NCBI GenBank assembly: GCA_015063185.1 | Contig: SUSY01000001.1 | Coordinates: forward strand, 35,165-99,164 | Origin: Thermoplasmata archaeon | GTDB lineage: Archaea; Thermoplasmatota; Thermoplasmata; Methanomassiliicoccales; Methanomethylophilaceae | DNA length: 64,000 nucleotides | Reading direction: 5' to 3' | Part shown: positions 18,067 to 27,698 of the stretch, piece by piece | How positions within the stretch are numbered: position 1 is the first letter of the stretch | How the letters are laid out: every line of letters begins with the position of its first letter | Position numbers and translations under genes: made by a program | Notes under the pieces: generated by a model | Seen by the model: only the letters and a program-made list of their open reading frames with translations | Database searches by the model: none | Told to the model about the DNA's origin: nothing

Positions 18067-18630
18067 TCATCGGTAGTACTTGTCCACATCACCGAATCCG
18101 ATGATCCTCTTCCCTTCACGGGTCTTCCTGATGAAGTTCTCGAGACGCTTCTGGAATTCCACAGGGCGTTTCCTTGCCGCATCTATGTACGCTACGCGGA
18201 TACGCTTGTATGATTCTGAAAATCCGCAGTAGTTCTCCCATGTGATCGGATCGGCCCCGATCTCGTTAAGTATGTCCTCGGGGAAGACATACGGCGCGGA
18301 GATCAACGGCAACACCTCCTCCCTGATACGAGGATGGATCATACCACGCTCGTCGAGCCAGATCAATCTCTCGATATTGGGCCTGGAATATGGACTGCCC
18401 CTCCTCCTCGGAGTGAACCGCTGTGCACGGTGAGTGAGATCGATGTGCTTGATAGTGCTGTCTATCCAACCAAAACATAGTGCCTCCTCCACCGCGTCAT
18501 TGTACGGAAGCGATGGGTCACCAGATTCCTTCATCGGGAAGACGAACCACACCTCCGTCTCCACCTCGAAGTGCTCCTCGAGCCACTGCCTCCATTCGTT
18601 CCGATCGCTCGTATAGAAGACGTTCACCAT
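18067..18630 (-). CDS. YdeI/OmpD-associated family protein
   Basis: About 187 residues starting MVNVFYTSDRNEWRQWLEEH, with the family motifs VWFVFPMK, YNDAVEEALCFGWIDS and RFTPRRRGSPYS, then WLDERGMIHP. This YdeI-type family is widespread in bacteria and some archaea and includes proteins linked with bacteriocin or peptide resistance; biochemical role is not established. Start is ATG 18630 or 18648. It is convergent with the hypB-translin operon (14-bp gap). Possible acquisition from gut bacteria is an inference from family distribution only. Confidence 0.82.
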   Translation of the reverse strand: MVNVFYTSDRNEWRQWLEEHFEVETEVWFVFPMKESGDPSLPYNDAVEEALCFGWIDSTIKHIDLTHRAQRFTPRRRGSPYSRPNIERLIWLDERGMIHPRIREEVLPLISAPYVFPEDILNEIGADPITWENYCGFSESYKRIRVAYIDAARKRPVEFQKRLENFIRKTREGKRIIGFGDVDKYYR

Positions 18631-18736
18631 CGACCATGATGACGGCATATACAGGATATCTACGTATGGGAAGATTGGAATCAGAAAAGAGAATGGAAGT
18701 TTTGAAAGGTGGTGCTTTCGCACCGTTTTTCCACGA

Positions 18737-19534
18737 TCAACGCCTTGCCTTGGGCTTACCGTAGTTCTTGATAGGCTTGCGGTACACCCAGATGGCGATG
18801 ATGGCCATGATGACCAGGACGATCACTGCGATGACTTCGAGCCAGGTGTAGCTGGTCTGCTCAGCATATATGGTATGGGAGTAATCAGGTCCAAGACCCT
18901 CAATAGCTCCACCAAAGGCGGGCGTGTCACCTTCAATCAAATAGTACGTAACAGAACTAGGGAGATCTTTAACGACATACTCGCAAGTAAGAGTCTTGGT
19001 ACCATTCGCAGGAATTGTCACCATGCCAGTAACCTTATCCTTCTCTTCACAACTATACTCCACTCCATTAACCACGAAGAGAATCTCAAGAGTCCTTTGT
19101 GCGGCCTCCTTGTTCTCTAGGGTGGCGGAAAGGGTGACTGCCTCCACTGCCTTGAAAGGTGCGGTGAGAGTGGTGAACTCCTCATCCGCGATGAGGATGG
19201 TCACGACAAGACGATAGTTACCTGCATCCTTGGGTGCCCTTACACTGATGGATTTCTCATATCCGCTGTCCCCCTTGGTCAGATTTCCACTGCCTGAGGT
19301 GATGGAGGAGGTCATCTCGTTTCCATTGGAATCCACGAGCTTTGCGACATATTCCGCATCCTCAGGCATTCCGTTGTAGGAGAGCTTGAAGGACTCGGTG
19401 GTGTCGACCTCTGCGAAGTCTGCACCGGAAAGGTCGTAGGACATTGCGGATGCGTCATCGGAGAAGACGACGAGACCGAATGCGGCGGCGATTGCCACCG
19501 CACCGATCAGAGTGAACAGAGTTACTTTTTGCGT
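18737..19534 (-). CDS. Secreted membrane-anchored protein next to AglB, no conventional start codon
   Basis: Not recognised by family. The protein has a signal peptide (QKVTLFTLIGAVAIAAAFG then a DDASA cleavage-like site), an extracytoplasmic beta-rich region with an Ig-like or CARDB-like look (KLSYNGMPEDAEY, VRAPKDAGNYRLVVTI, LENKEAAQRTLEILFVVNG), a C-terminal TM helix (WLEVIAVIVLVIMAIIAIWVY) and a basic tail. No ATG, GTG or TTG lies near the signal peptide. The only candidate with a binding-site-like GGGGTG at proper spacing is ACG at 19534; a TTG at 19609 would add 25 residues read inside aglB. The 3' end of aglB (TAA at 19522-19524) overlaps the start, so the two are almost surely coupled. 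A stretch at about 18880-19090 uses more A/T-ending codons than its flanks. Confidence 0.75.
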   Translation of the reverse strand, partial: TQKVTLFTLIGAVAIAAAFGLVVFSDDASAMSYDLSGADFAEVDTTESFKLSYNGMPEDAEYVAKLVDSNGNEMTSSITSGSGNLTKGDSGYEKSISVRAPKDAGNYRLVVTILIADEEFTTLTAPFKAVEAVTLSATLENKEAAQRTLEILFVVNGVEYSCEEKDKVTGMVTIPANGTKTLTCEYVVKDLPSSVTYYLIEGDTPAFGGAIEGLGPDYSHTIYAEQTSYTWLEVIAVIVLVIMAIIAIWVYRKPIKNYGKPKARR

Positions 19535-22500
19535 GCGAACACCCCCCTCTTGGATGCCATCCAGACACTCAGGATGGCAAGGATGATTGCCAGGGCGAAG
19601 AGGACCCAAACGATAGTCGGAATGTCTCCGGGCTCATTGAAGACGCCTCTTCCACTTGCGTTCATGTCGATTGCGCTGACCTTTGCGGATTTGGGATCGG
19701 CCTCGATCGTGACGGTGCCACCATTGATTTCGACGAATTCACTGGTCAGAGTAGACACGATTTCTCCAGTATTAAGTACGAATACATTCTCCAATGTGAG
19801 CTTGGGAACATCGATCGCATCATCGACAGGCATGTATGAAAGCCTAAAGGTTGTGATTCCTGGGTAAACTGTAACTGCATCACTTCCTCCAGGAATGATA
19901 CCCATAGTCTTGATGGTGATTCCGTATGCCTTCACCTCAATCATGGCCTTCCAACCCGCAGGAATCTGCCAACCAGATACATCGAAGTCCTGTGCATGAC
20001 CAAGCATGTTGTTCACCTCAAGGATGTAAGTGTATGCGTGGTCGCTGACCTCATCGTCGAGCTTATTGACAAATATCTGCCCACCGGATACGGGTGATGC
20101 GGAGTCCTCGAAACTAATGACATAATCGTATGAGCCATCAAGGGTGATTGCCATAGCCTCAGAGCCGACGTCGTACCTCTCGGAATTATAGTAACCAGTA
20201 ACGTCAAACCAGACGGTGCCACCACTTGGCACGTAGATACGGTCGATGACAGTGTTTCCTGTCAAATCGAACGCAACTGCAGATTCCCATGCATCACCGA
20301 ACTTGATGGTGAAATATCCGGAATCGCCAACATTCTTGAATTCAATATCATTGATGTCAAGGAACTTGTACACATCGGTTCCGGAAGGTGTGACATCTAC
20401 AACGGAATTGGGTCCGACTCCACCCGCTACGAAATTATAGGTCTTATCATCGGCACCGAAACCGCCAGTCTTGGTAACACCTCCACTGTATGTGATACCC
20501 GCATCAACGAAGTTGATACTGAATTCTACATCAACGGATTGAGGGAGATCCACGGAGTAGGATCCGTCTTTAACATCCACAATGAATGTGACATCCGTTA
20601 CAGTGACCTTCATGTCGCCATCCACATCGGATCCGACATATCCGCTGACTGTGACCTTGTCCCTGAGATCCTTAGCTGCAATGCCGCTGGAATCAATCTT
20701 GGCATACTGGATCTTGGAACCATCGGAATTCTTGAGGACTGCGTAAGTAGTCTTACCCTTGGGGATGAGATACTCCTTTCCATCCGTCGCACCAGGGTTA
20801 CCCTCGATGTAATCCTTGTCCTTGGTACCATCGAGTGTAACAGATTCCCCATCATCAAGATCAACATAGATCCTGTAGTATGATATTGCATTCACTGCGT
20901 CGAGTGCAGTGCTGAATCCCAGCAACTCACTAAGCTTAATCTTGAAGACCCCAGAGCCATAGGATTCTAAGGGATTATAGATGTAGGTCCCCTTTGCATA
21001 ATAATCAGTGGATACATCCGTTCCATTTCCAATCTTTCCGAGCACATAACTAATGGACTTGGAGGGTACGAATCCTGCCACTGCATCAGCAATTGTGTCA
21101 ACATCGGCCCCGATCTCAAACACATAGCTATCATCTATTGCAGATGCTTCTGCTTTGAGATCGTTCTCCAACACAACTTTGGAGTTTTTATCGATAGTTG
21201 CGGCCCCTGCGTCAACAGAAGTGAGCGCGTATACAACGTAGGTGGGAGCACTTCCTGCATAGGTGAGTTCCACACTCTTGGTGACACCTGCTCCAGTCTC
21301 GAGTTTGAAGTACATGGGTGCATTGATTGTCACACCTGCATCCACAGTGGTTCCATCAGGAATCACGATCTTGTAGGTTCCGCTAGTGTTCACTGCAAAG
21401 AATGTGTTGTAGACCACAGTGTCCACAGTCATCTTGACGTTGACATCCAGGTACTTGAAGTCGATCGAATCCCACTCGACGGAGGGAGAGAAGGACTTTG
21501 CAGAGGTCATCTTGATCTCGGAAGGTGCATCCGCTACAGTTGTAGTGAGTGTTCCGAAGTATGCCTCGGTGGACCCGTTCGTGGCATAGATCGCCATCTC
21601 TACATTGGGAATGCCGTAGAATGCGAACTTTCCATCACTGCCTGCGGTCGCCCTGAACATCGCACCATCTGCTGTATAGAGGGTGACGGTTCCGGACACG
21701 GTAGTCTCATTACTGTTCTTGAGCGTGGATTCGAAATCCTTTGCAGTCACTCCATCCTTGAAGGTAGGGAGATTGATGAAATCAACCTTACTGGTTTCAT
21801 TGTTGAGGGTACCGTAATGTACCTTACCTTCGGACAGGTAGTAACAGGTGTAGGTCGTCTTTCCGAATGATGAGATAGGCAAAGTCACATCACTCGTGCC
21901 CATGATAGATGTGTTATATACATCGCTGACGAAATAGTATATCACACCGGGAGTTCCGACGTCCTTAAGAGTCATTCCCTTGGATGCGGTGAACTCCTTC
22001 GAACCGCTGGAGGAAACGCTGAAGGTCGGGCTCTCGAAGTAGAGGTTCTCAGCAGAGACGGTGTAGCTGCCCTTGGGCAGGTTGAATACAGCCTTTCCAT
22101 CAGCTCCGGTATTTACGGGACTGCTGGTGACATCACCAATGACCGTAATTGCCTTACCGCTAATGGGCTTTCCGAACTCGTCCTTGATGGTGAGGGTGTA
22201 CTCGTACGAGTCGATGTACATGACGACGGTCCTGTCACCGGTGACGGTGACGGTTCCGCTGTAGACGGAGGTACCGTCCCTCTCGACCTTCACATCGTAG
22301 GTTCCGACGGAGAGTCCCATGTTGTCTCCAGTGTAGTCCAACTCCTCGTCGGTGACGGTGTTGGTGATGGTGACATCGAGGTTGGACAGACCGAGATCGG
22401 TACCGTTGTTGTCCTTGAGGACGAGTGTGATCTCACCGACAGGAACATCAACAGGGGTGACCGCGTTAGCAGCACGGGTTCCGATGATGATTCCACCGGT

Positions 22501-25263
22501 GAGTCCCTCGAATCCTGCGTAGTAGACCAAAGTGGTCTTTGCAGTATCAACGACATTGAGCTGGAACTCTCCTGCGGCATTGGTGAATGTGGTTCCACAG
22601 AGCTTTCCATTCTCATCATAGGCGGAGATACGTACCTCTCCGATATCCGCACCGGTGACAACACCGGTGACAGGCGTGCTCTCGTTGGCGTTGTACTTGA
22701 CGATGACAGGGAGTCCGGACAGGTAGTTGATACGTCCGCCCTGCTCCTTCTGCAGATCGATGGCTGCCTGTGCACCCATCTGCTTCCATCCGTCGCTGTC
22801 CGCGTCGGCATCGTCTGCGGGATTGTACATGACCTGCCAGTATACGACCTCGTAGTTGGAGAGACCGTATCCGGGCTGCATGACGACGGAAGCATCAGCG
22901 TTGGCGAGTGCCTCCATGTAATAGTAGATTGAACTGTAACCTGCCTCTGCGGGGGACATACCGATGTAGGTCCTGTAGAGGAGCGAATCGCACATCGCAT
23001 CGGTGAATCCGTAGACTCCGTAGTAGTACGCGTCGATTCCGAACATGGTGAACTTGTCGACGGTGTAGTTGGAGGAGTTGACGTTGTAACCGTTCAACAT
23101 GGCCATCTCGTTGAAGACGCCGTTGTATCCATAGTAGAACGGCATCATGTCACCGGTGACCATGACGTAGGGTGTTGCCAACTGCTTCTGGGATGCGAGG
23201 GTGTCGTATGCCTTGTTGATCGCATACTGGGAATAGTTCTCCGCGAGGTAGTTGGTGATGAACAGGTACTGGATGTTCTCATCGCTGATGTCCTCGCTGA
23301 CCTTTCCGTAGGTCTTGACATCCGTGGTGACCATGTACCTGATGGACTTTCCGCCGTCCACGAGCTTGTTGTCGACGTCGTCGAGGACCTTTTCGAGGAC
23401 CACAATGGCATCGGCGAGTTCTGCTGCAGTGAATGCTGCCTTGACATCATCGGTCATACCGCCGAGGTAGATGATGGCGTCGAGGAGGATCGCTGCCGCG
23501 GATGCACCGGTGACGGCATTGGCGAGGAGGATGTTGGACACATCGACCATACCGTGTCCGTTGGAATCGGTGTAGGAGTTGAGTCCTGCGTAGAGCGGAG
23601 CATCGGAGGAGTAGTCCATCCAGGTGATGAGTGCACCGTCATCGGTGACGGCGATGTTCTTCAATGCATCCCTGACGGTCCAGGACTCGTCGGTCTTGAC
23701 GTAGTAGCTGAGTGCACCGAAGGGCTCCCTGTCGATGAGGGAACTGACGCTGTCGTTGTAGTCATCGACATCGTTGCTGGAGATCGATGCGTCGAGGACG
23801 TAGGTCACATTGGGACCTACGACCAGAAGGAGTGCGAGGACGATGCTCACGAACGGAGCGGGCTTGATGATCCTCCTGAGCTTGAGCTTGCCACCGCTTG
23901 CGGTCCTGATTGCGGAGAAATACGCCTTGAAATCCACGTGCTTCAGGATCCAACAGACCACTGCAGCGAATCCGATCGCGAACACGGGAGTGGCGATGGC
24001 TGCCTGGGTCGCATCGTGCCCACAAGTGAGTGTGAGGACGAATGTCCAGACCATGGTGAAGACGTAGGGTGCGGAACCTGCGTTCGCACGGAACCTGTAG
24101 AGGTATCCGAGGAATGCGAGGTAGACGAACCAGTAGGTGATTGCTCCGTAGTACGTGGAGAGTGTGGAGAGGGTGAGCTTCCTGTCACCGAGGGTCGCCA
24201 GATATGCCTCGTCGAAGATAGGGTTTCCTGCGAGGATGACGTGGTAGAAGTCGGGCATGACGATGGCGAGGACCACGAGGACCACGATTGCTACGACGAG
24301 TGTGATCGGCAGGGTGAGGGTCCAGGGTTTCTTACCGAATGCTGCGAATCCTGCGACGAGGGCGCTGATGAAGACGGCGAGGAAGACGGAACCGGAAGCG
24401 ACTGCGTCCCAGAGTCCGAGAGCGCCGTAGTATGCCGCTGCCGCGACGGCTGCAATCATGACGGTGATGGTGTAGACGAGGGCCATGGGCATGGGGTCCT
24501 TGCCCTTGAAACGGTCCACGAGGGCCTGAACGACCATGACTGCCAGGATGGGCAGGAGGATGGCACGGTAATCGGCCCAGGTGATTGCAACGAGTGCGAG
24601 AAGGACTCCGGAGATAGCGGAGAATCCGTATGCCTTCTTACGGGTAGCCTCGTCACCCTCCTTGTATCCGACGGACTCGATGGCTTTGAAAAGGAAATAG
24701 ATGCAAAGCACGAGGAGGAACAGGATGAAAGAGGTTCCGGTTCCGTTGGAGAAGACGCTCTCCTTGACGAAGATAGGACAGAGAGCGACGAACAGGGCGG
24801 TAAGGTATCCCGCAAGCTTGGACTTGAGGATCTGCTTTCCGAGGAAGTACGATACAACGACAGCAGCCACTGCGAAGACAGGGGCGGATGCCGCGAGTAC
24901 GGCGGATGATGCGAGAATGGGATCCTCGACAAACATGTTGACCAATGCGGCGAACGGATACATCAGCAGAGTGAACAGGAACGGGGCCGTGGAGACGGAG
25001 CCGTACGGATAGTAGAGCGATCCGTCAACGAGAACTATCGTGCCGTTGGCTACGAGTTCGAAAAGGATGTACAGATTGTTCGTGGACACTGAGCCTCCGG
25101 AAAGTGCGAATCCACTGTCGACGGATGTGCCGACAGAGAAGGCCACTCTCACGAATGCCGCTATGAGGACAATGACACCCATGATGATGAGAGGTGTGCG
25201 ATTGCCTTTGGAGACGACGGTGTTTTCCGCGACTCCGGTCGATTCGGTCTTGATTTTGCGCAT
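19522..25263 (-). CDS. aglB: Giant STT3/AglB-like oligosaccharyltransferase with long extracytoplasmic tail
   Basis: Residues about 25-505 contain many TM helices with the STT3 layout, including the SLYYPYGSVSTAP segment typical after the first loop. Family members transfer lipid-linked glycans to Asn of surface proteins. The signature WWDYG appears as TWMDYSSD near residue 546, and the first acidic metal motif region reads STNNLYILFELVANG, without the usual Asp. Residues about 600-1880 are extracytoplasmic, with at least three carboxypeptidase-regulatory-like beta modules (near 860, 1030 and 1190) and many Ser/Thr. A last TM helix (VWVLFALAIILAILSVWMA) and basic end close the protein. At 1913 residues it is about twice the usual size. 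GGAG precedes the ATG at 25263. Coupled to the small membrane protein downstream. Confidence 0.8.
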   Translation of the reverse strand: MRKIKTESTGVAENTVVSKGNRTPLIIMGVIVLIAAFVRVAFSVGTSVDSGFALSGGSVSTNNLYILFELVANGTIVLVDGSLYYPYGSVSTAPFLFTLLMYPFAALVNMFVEDPILASSAVLAASAPVFAVAAVVVSYFLGKQILKSKLAGYLTALFVALCPIFVKESVFSNGTGTSFILFLLVLCIYFLFKAIESVGYKEGDEATRKKAYGFSAISGVLLALVAITWADYRAILLPILAVMVVQALVDRFKGKDPMPMALVYTITVMIAAVAAAAYYGALGLWDAVASGSVFLAVFISALVAGFAAFGKKPWTLTLPITLVVAIVVLVVLAIVMPDFYHVILAGNPIFDEAYLATLGDRKLTLSTLSTYYGAITYWFVYLAFLGYLYRFRANAGSAPYVFTMVWTFVLTLTCGHDATQAAIATPVFAIGFAAVVCWILKHVDFKAYFSAIRTASGGKLKLRRIIKPAPFVSIVLALLLVVGPNVTYVLDASISSNDVDDYNDSVSSLIDREPFGALSYYVKTDESWTVRDALKNIAVTDDGALITWMDYSSDAPLYAGLNSYTDSNGHGMVDVSNILLANAVTGASAAAILLDAIIYLGGMTDDVKAAFTAAELADAIVVLEKVLDDVDNKLVDGGKSIRYMVTTDVKTYGKVSEDISDENIQYLFITNYLAENYSQYAINKAYDTLASQKQLATPYVMVTGDMMPFYYGYNGVFNEMAMLNGYNVNSSNYTVDKFTMFGIDAYYYGVYGFTDAMCDSLLYRTYIGMSPAEAGYSSIYYYMEALANADASVVMQPGYGLSNYEVVYWQVMYNPADDADADSDGWKQMGAQAAIDLQKEQGGRINYLSGLPVIVKYNANESTPVTGVVTGADIGEVRISAYDENGKLCGTTFTNAAGEFQLNVVDTAKTTLVYYAGFEGLTGGIIIGTRAANAVTPVDVPVGEITLVLKDNNGTDLGLSNLDVTITNTVTDEELDYTGDNMGLSVGTYDVKVERDGTSVYSGTVTVTGDRTVVMYIDSYEYTLTIKDEFGKPISGKAITVIGDVTSSPVNTGADGKAVFNLPKGSYTVSAENLYFESPTFSVSSSGSKEFTASKGMTLKDVGTPGVIYYFVSDVYNTSIMGTSDVTLPISSFGKTTYTCYYLSEGKVHYGTLNNETSKVDFINLPTFKDGVTAKDFESTLKNSNETTVSGTVTLYTADGAMFRATAGSDGKFAFYGIPNVEMAIYATNGSTEAYFGTLTTTVADAPSEIKMTSAKSFSPSVEWDSIDFKYLDVNVKMTVDTVVYNTFFAVNTSGTYKIVIPDGTTVDAGVTINAPMYFKLETGAGVTKSVELTYAGSAPTYVVYALTSVDAGAATIDKNSKVVLENDLKAEASAIDDSYVFEIGADVDTIADAVAGFVPSKSISYVLGKIGNGTDVSTDYYAKGTYIYNPLESYGSGVFKIKLSELLGFSTALDAVNAISYYRIYVDLDDGESVTLDGTKDKDYIEGNPGATDGKEYLIPKGKTTYAVLKNSDGSKIQYAKIDSSGIAAKDLRDKVTVSGYVGSDVDGDMKVTVTDVTFIVDVKDGSYSVDLPQSVDVEFSINFVDAGITYSGGVTKTGGFGADDKTYNFVAGGVGPNSVVDVTPSGTDVYKFLDINDIEFKNVGDSGYFTIKFGDAWESAVAFDLTGNTVIDRIYVPSGGTVWFDVTGYYNSERYDVGSEAMAITLDGSYDYVISFEDSASPVSGGQIFVNKLDDEVSDHAYTYILEVNNMLGHAQDFDVSGWQIPAGWKAMIEVKAYGITIKTMGIIPGGSDAVTVYPGITTFRLSYMPVDDAIDVPKLTLENVFVLNTGEIVSTLTSEFVEINGGTVTIEADPKSAKVSAIDMNASGRGVFNEPGDIPTIVWVLFALAIILAILSVWMASKRGVFARKK

Positions 25264-25349
25264 TCTATATTCTCCGCAATAGAATGGACGACCATGAATC
25301 AGACCGTATTTAATCGTTGCCTTAATTTATTAAGAAAAGGAAGGGATGT

Positions 25350-25376
25350 CCGTACGATGTGCCAGACACCGTACGG
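25350..25376 (-). terminator. Hairpin after pyrF
   Basis: CCGTACG (25350-25356) and CGTACGG (25370-25376) form a perfect 7-bp stem around a 13-nt loop, ten bases past the end of pyrF. On the pyrF strand a pyrimidine and T-rich stretch follows (toward 25325). Likely transcript end of pyrF. Confidence 0.45.
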
Positions 25377-25386
25377 GCAGCATCAC

Positions 25387-26034
25387 TCAGATAAGATCTT
25401 TGATCGATTCGGCGATGGAACGGGCCACGGCGACGGGGTCCTCTGCATCGTAGATGGCACGACCCACGATGACGTAATCGGCACCTGCCTCGATCGCCGC
25501 CGATGCGGAACCGCCCTGTGCACCGACACCGGGAGTGAGGATGAGTCTGTCACCGACGATACTGCGGATGAGTCTGATCCTATCGGGGCGCGTAGCAGGT
25601 GCGATGAAACCGACTGCCCCATTGGCGACACCGTTCTTGGCCAACTCTTCCGCAACGGGTGCGGTGAACATCTTACCTCCCGGATGGCTCATCTCGGTGA
25701 CGGCGATGATGTCGGCCTTCCCGGCCGCGGCCTCTACGGCAGCCTGTATGGAATCGTCCCCTGTGAAAGAGTGGCAGATGATGGCTGCTGCGCCTCTGCT
25801 GACACAGTTCTCCACGATCAGCCTGACGGTGTTAGGGATGTCGGCGACCTTGAAGTCACAGATGACATCGGTGACCTCGGAGAGCCTGTTGATCATGTCA
25901 GGACCTGCGGAAAGCACCAAAGGCCAGTTGATCTTCACGGCATCGATGTACTCGGAAACGTCGCTGACGATCCTCATAGCCCTATCGGGGTCGGTCTCGT
26001 CGAGCGCCAGGACCACACCTGTTCTTCTCTTCAT
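25387..26034 (-). CDS. pyrF: Orotidine 5'-phosphate decarboxylase PyrF
   Basis: Last step of UMP synthesis. The 215-residue protein has the catalytic array DFKVADIPNT (Asp60, Lys62, Asp65), the substrate-binding region TEMSHPGG and the phosphate-binding TPGVGAQGG followed by GADYVIVGRAIY. Short archaeal-type PyrF. The ATG at 26034 matches the family start (MKRRTGVVLALD); the open frame to 26085 runs into the divergent promoter. Divergent from a radical SAM gene; followed by a hairpin. Confidence 0.96.
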   Translation of the reverse strand: MKRRTGVVLALDETDPDRAMRIVSDVSEYIDAVKINWPLVLSAGPDMINRLSEVTDVICDFKVADIPNTVRLIVENCVSRGAAAIICHSFTGDDSIQAAVEAAAGKADIIAVTEMSHPGGKMFTAPVAEELAKNGVANGAVGFIAPATRPDRIRLIRSIVGDRLILTPGVGAQGGSASAAIEAGADYVIVGRAIYDAEDPVAVARSIAESIKDLI

Positions 26035-26087
26035 ACTGCATGGTACCCGAACAAGGGTTAATAACGTGTTGCATAGATTACGCAACG

Positions 26088-27146
26088 ATGAAATTCGAGA
26101 GAATGGACTGCGGCTCGGTACACAACGGTCCGCTGGCCAAGGGATGCATGCATTGTGTGAAAGGTGGGAAGATGGTCCTTTTCGTTACTGGAAGGTGCGA
26201 GATGGGATGCTACTATTGCCCTGTCGGGCTCTCCAAAAAAGGCAAGGATGTCATCTACGCCAACGAACTTTGTACCCGTAACAAATCCGAAATCATCGAA
26301 GAAGCGGAATCCATGGACGCCACTGGGACAGGGATCACCGGAGGCGATCCACTGATCAATACGGAAAGGACCGTGGATGCCATCAGGATGCTGAAGGATC
26401 ACTTTGGTCCGGAACACCACATCCACCTCTATACAGCCACAATGGACGTGGACGAGGTCTCTGCGGTTGTGGATGCGGGGTTGGACGAGATCCGCTTCCA
26501 CCCACCTGTATCCATGTGGTCACATATGGACGATACTCCTCTCAGGGACGTCGTAAGGAATCTGTCCATCGATGTCGGAATAGAGGTGCCAGCACTTCCG
26601 GACCACAGGGACGAGTTGGACACACTCGTCTCTTTCGCGGAATCCATCGGCGTGGATTTCATCAACCTCAACGAACTGGAATTCTCAGAAAGCAACTGGG
26701 ACATGATGGATGAGTACGGATACGACCTGGTGGACGAACTGTCATCCGCAGTCAGGGGTTCCGAGGATGTGGCACACTATGTGATGAAACGTCATCCGAA
26801 TATCCCGATACATTATTGTTCATCCACCTTCAAGGATGGGGTTCAACTCAGGAATCGTCTGCTCAGAAAGGCGAACCATTCCTCCAAGGAATATGAGGTC
26901 ATCACCGATGAAGGCACCGTCATCAAAGGTGTCCTTTACGGAGATCTGGAGACCGCAAAGAAGCTCCTGGCAGAGGATTACGATGTGCCAGAGGAACTTA
27001 TGTTCATCGACACGGAGAGGAATCGCCTTGATGTGGCACCATGGGTCCTTGAAGAGATTGCAGAAGAACTCCCCTACAAGTGCTATGAAGTAGAGGAATA
27101 TCCGACCGCTGATCGTCTCGAAGTGGAGCGTGCACCACTCAATTAA
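26088..27146 (+). CDS. Radical SAM protein, archaeal type
   Basis: A 352-residue protein with the radical SAM cluster motif CEMGCYYC (Cys37, Cys41, Cys44) that binds the SAM-linked [4Fe-4S] cluster, GITGGDPL as the SAM-contacting GGE-like motif, and HLYTATMD further on. An N-terminal Cys set (Cys8, Cys20, Cys23 in GSVHNGPLAKGCMHC) could bind a second metal site. Reaction unknown; the closest resemblance is to uncharacterised archaeal radical SAM proteins related to the pyruvate-formate-lyase-activating type. TTAATAA at 26058-26064 lies about 25 bp before the ATG, so the transcript is likely leaderless. The ATG at 26088 keeps the conserved KFERMDCG start. Confidence 0.85.
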   Translation: MKFERMDCGSVHNGPLAKGCMHCVKGGKMVLFVTGRCEMGCYYCPVGLSKKGKDVIYANELCTRNKSEIIEEAESMDATGTGITGGDPLINTERTVDAIRMLKDHFGPEHHIHLYTATMDVDEVSAVVDAGLDEIRFHPPVSMWSHMDDTPLRDVVRNLSIDVGIEVPALPDHRDELDTLVSFAESIGVDFINLNELEFSESNWDMMDEYGYDLVDELSSAVRGSEDVAHYVMKRHPNIPIHYCSSTFKDGVQLRNRLLRKANHSSKEYEVITDEGTVIKGVLYGDLETAKKLLAEDYDVPEELMFIDTERNRLDVAPWVLEEIAEELPYKCYEVEEYPTADRLEVERAPLN

Positions 27147-27183
27147 AACATCTGGCACATCATTTTTCAAGAAATGTGACCCC

Positions 27184-27203
27184 TGTCCCCACCCATGGGG
27201 ACA
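27184..27203. terminator. Hairpin between convergent radical SAM and nusA genes
   Basis: TGTCCCCA (27184-27191) and TGGGGACA (27196-27203) form a perfect 8-bp stem with loop CCCA. It lies in the 119-bp gap between two converging genes, preceded by an ATTTTTC run for the plus strand. Could serve either transcript. Confidence 0.45.
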
Positions 27204-27265
27204 AGGAGTGATAATGGATTAAGTGGTTTCAACATCCAATTGGATGACCGACCGCAGGGGACCGA

Positions 27266-27694
27266 TCAGTCCACGCTGATGCTCTGGATCTCGTGGTGCC
27301 TGTTGACGATGTCGCGGGCGATACGAAGATTCTTTCCGGCCTTACCGATTGCCCTGCCTTTCAGCTTGGGGTCGACAGTGACCGTTGCATGCGTGATATT
27401 TCCGCGCTGCTCGATCTCGACCTTCTGAGGACCATAGATGTGGAATACGTTCATGACGAACTGCTCCGGATTCTCGGAATACTCCACGACCTGAATGTTC
27501 TTTCCAGTCTTCTCCTTAAGCATGATTACATGCTCGCCCTTCTTACCGACAGCGATGTTTCCCTGGCCCTTGTCGACCACGAAGACAAGCTTATCTTCGG
27601 TATCCATGCAGTCCTTGACGTTCGCTTTGGTGATCGCCTCGAACAACGAGATGTATCTGAGGGTATCCTCAGTGAGTACGATTTCGGCAGACAT
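27266..27694 (-). CDS. nusA: Archaeal NusA-like RNA-binding protein
   Basis: A 142-residue protein with two KH domains and no N-terminal polymerase-binding domain, the archaeal NusA form. KH loops read GKKG (50-53) and GKAG (near 117-120). It binds RNA and is thought to work with RNA polymerase in termination or antitermination. It is the last gene of the rpoH-rpoB-rpoA1-rpoA2-rpl30e-nusA run, four bases after rpl30e. In many Euryarchaeota rps12 and rps7 follow; here the run stops. Confidence 0.95.
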   Translation of the reverse strand: MSAEIVLTEDTLRYISLFEAITKANVKDCMDTEDKLVFVVDKGQGNIAVGKKGEHVIMLKEKTGKNIQVVEYSENPEQFVMNVFHIYGPQKVEIEQRGNITHATVTVDPKLKGRAIGKAGKNLRIARDIVNRHHEIQSISVD

Positions 27695-27698
27695 GTTC

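Noticed and set aside
23554-24909. Plus-strand ORF (451 codons) opposite aglB
   Set aside because: Glu/Asp/Cys-rich antisense frame produced by codon bias of the membrane domain.
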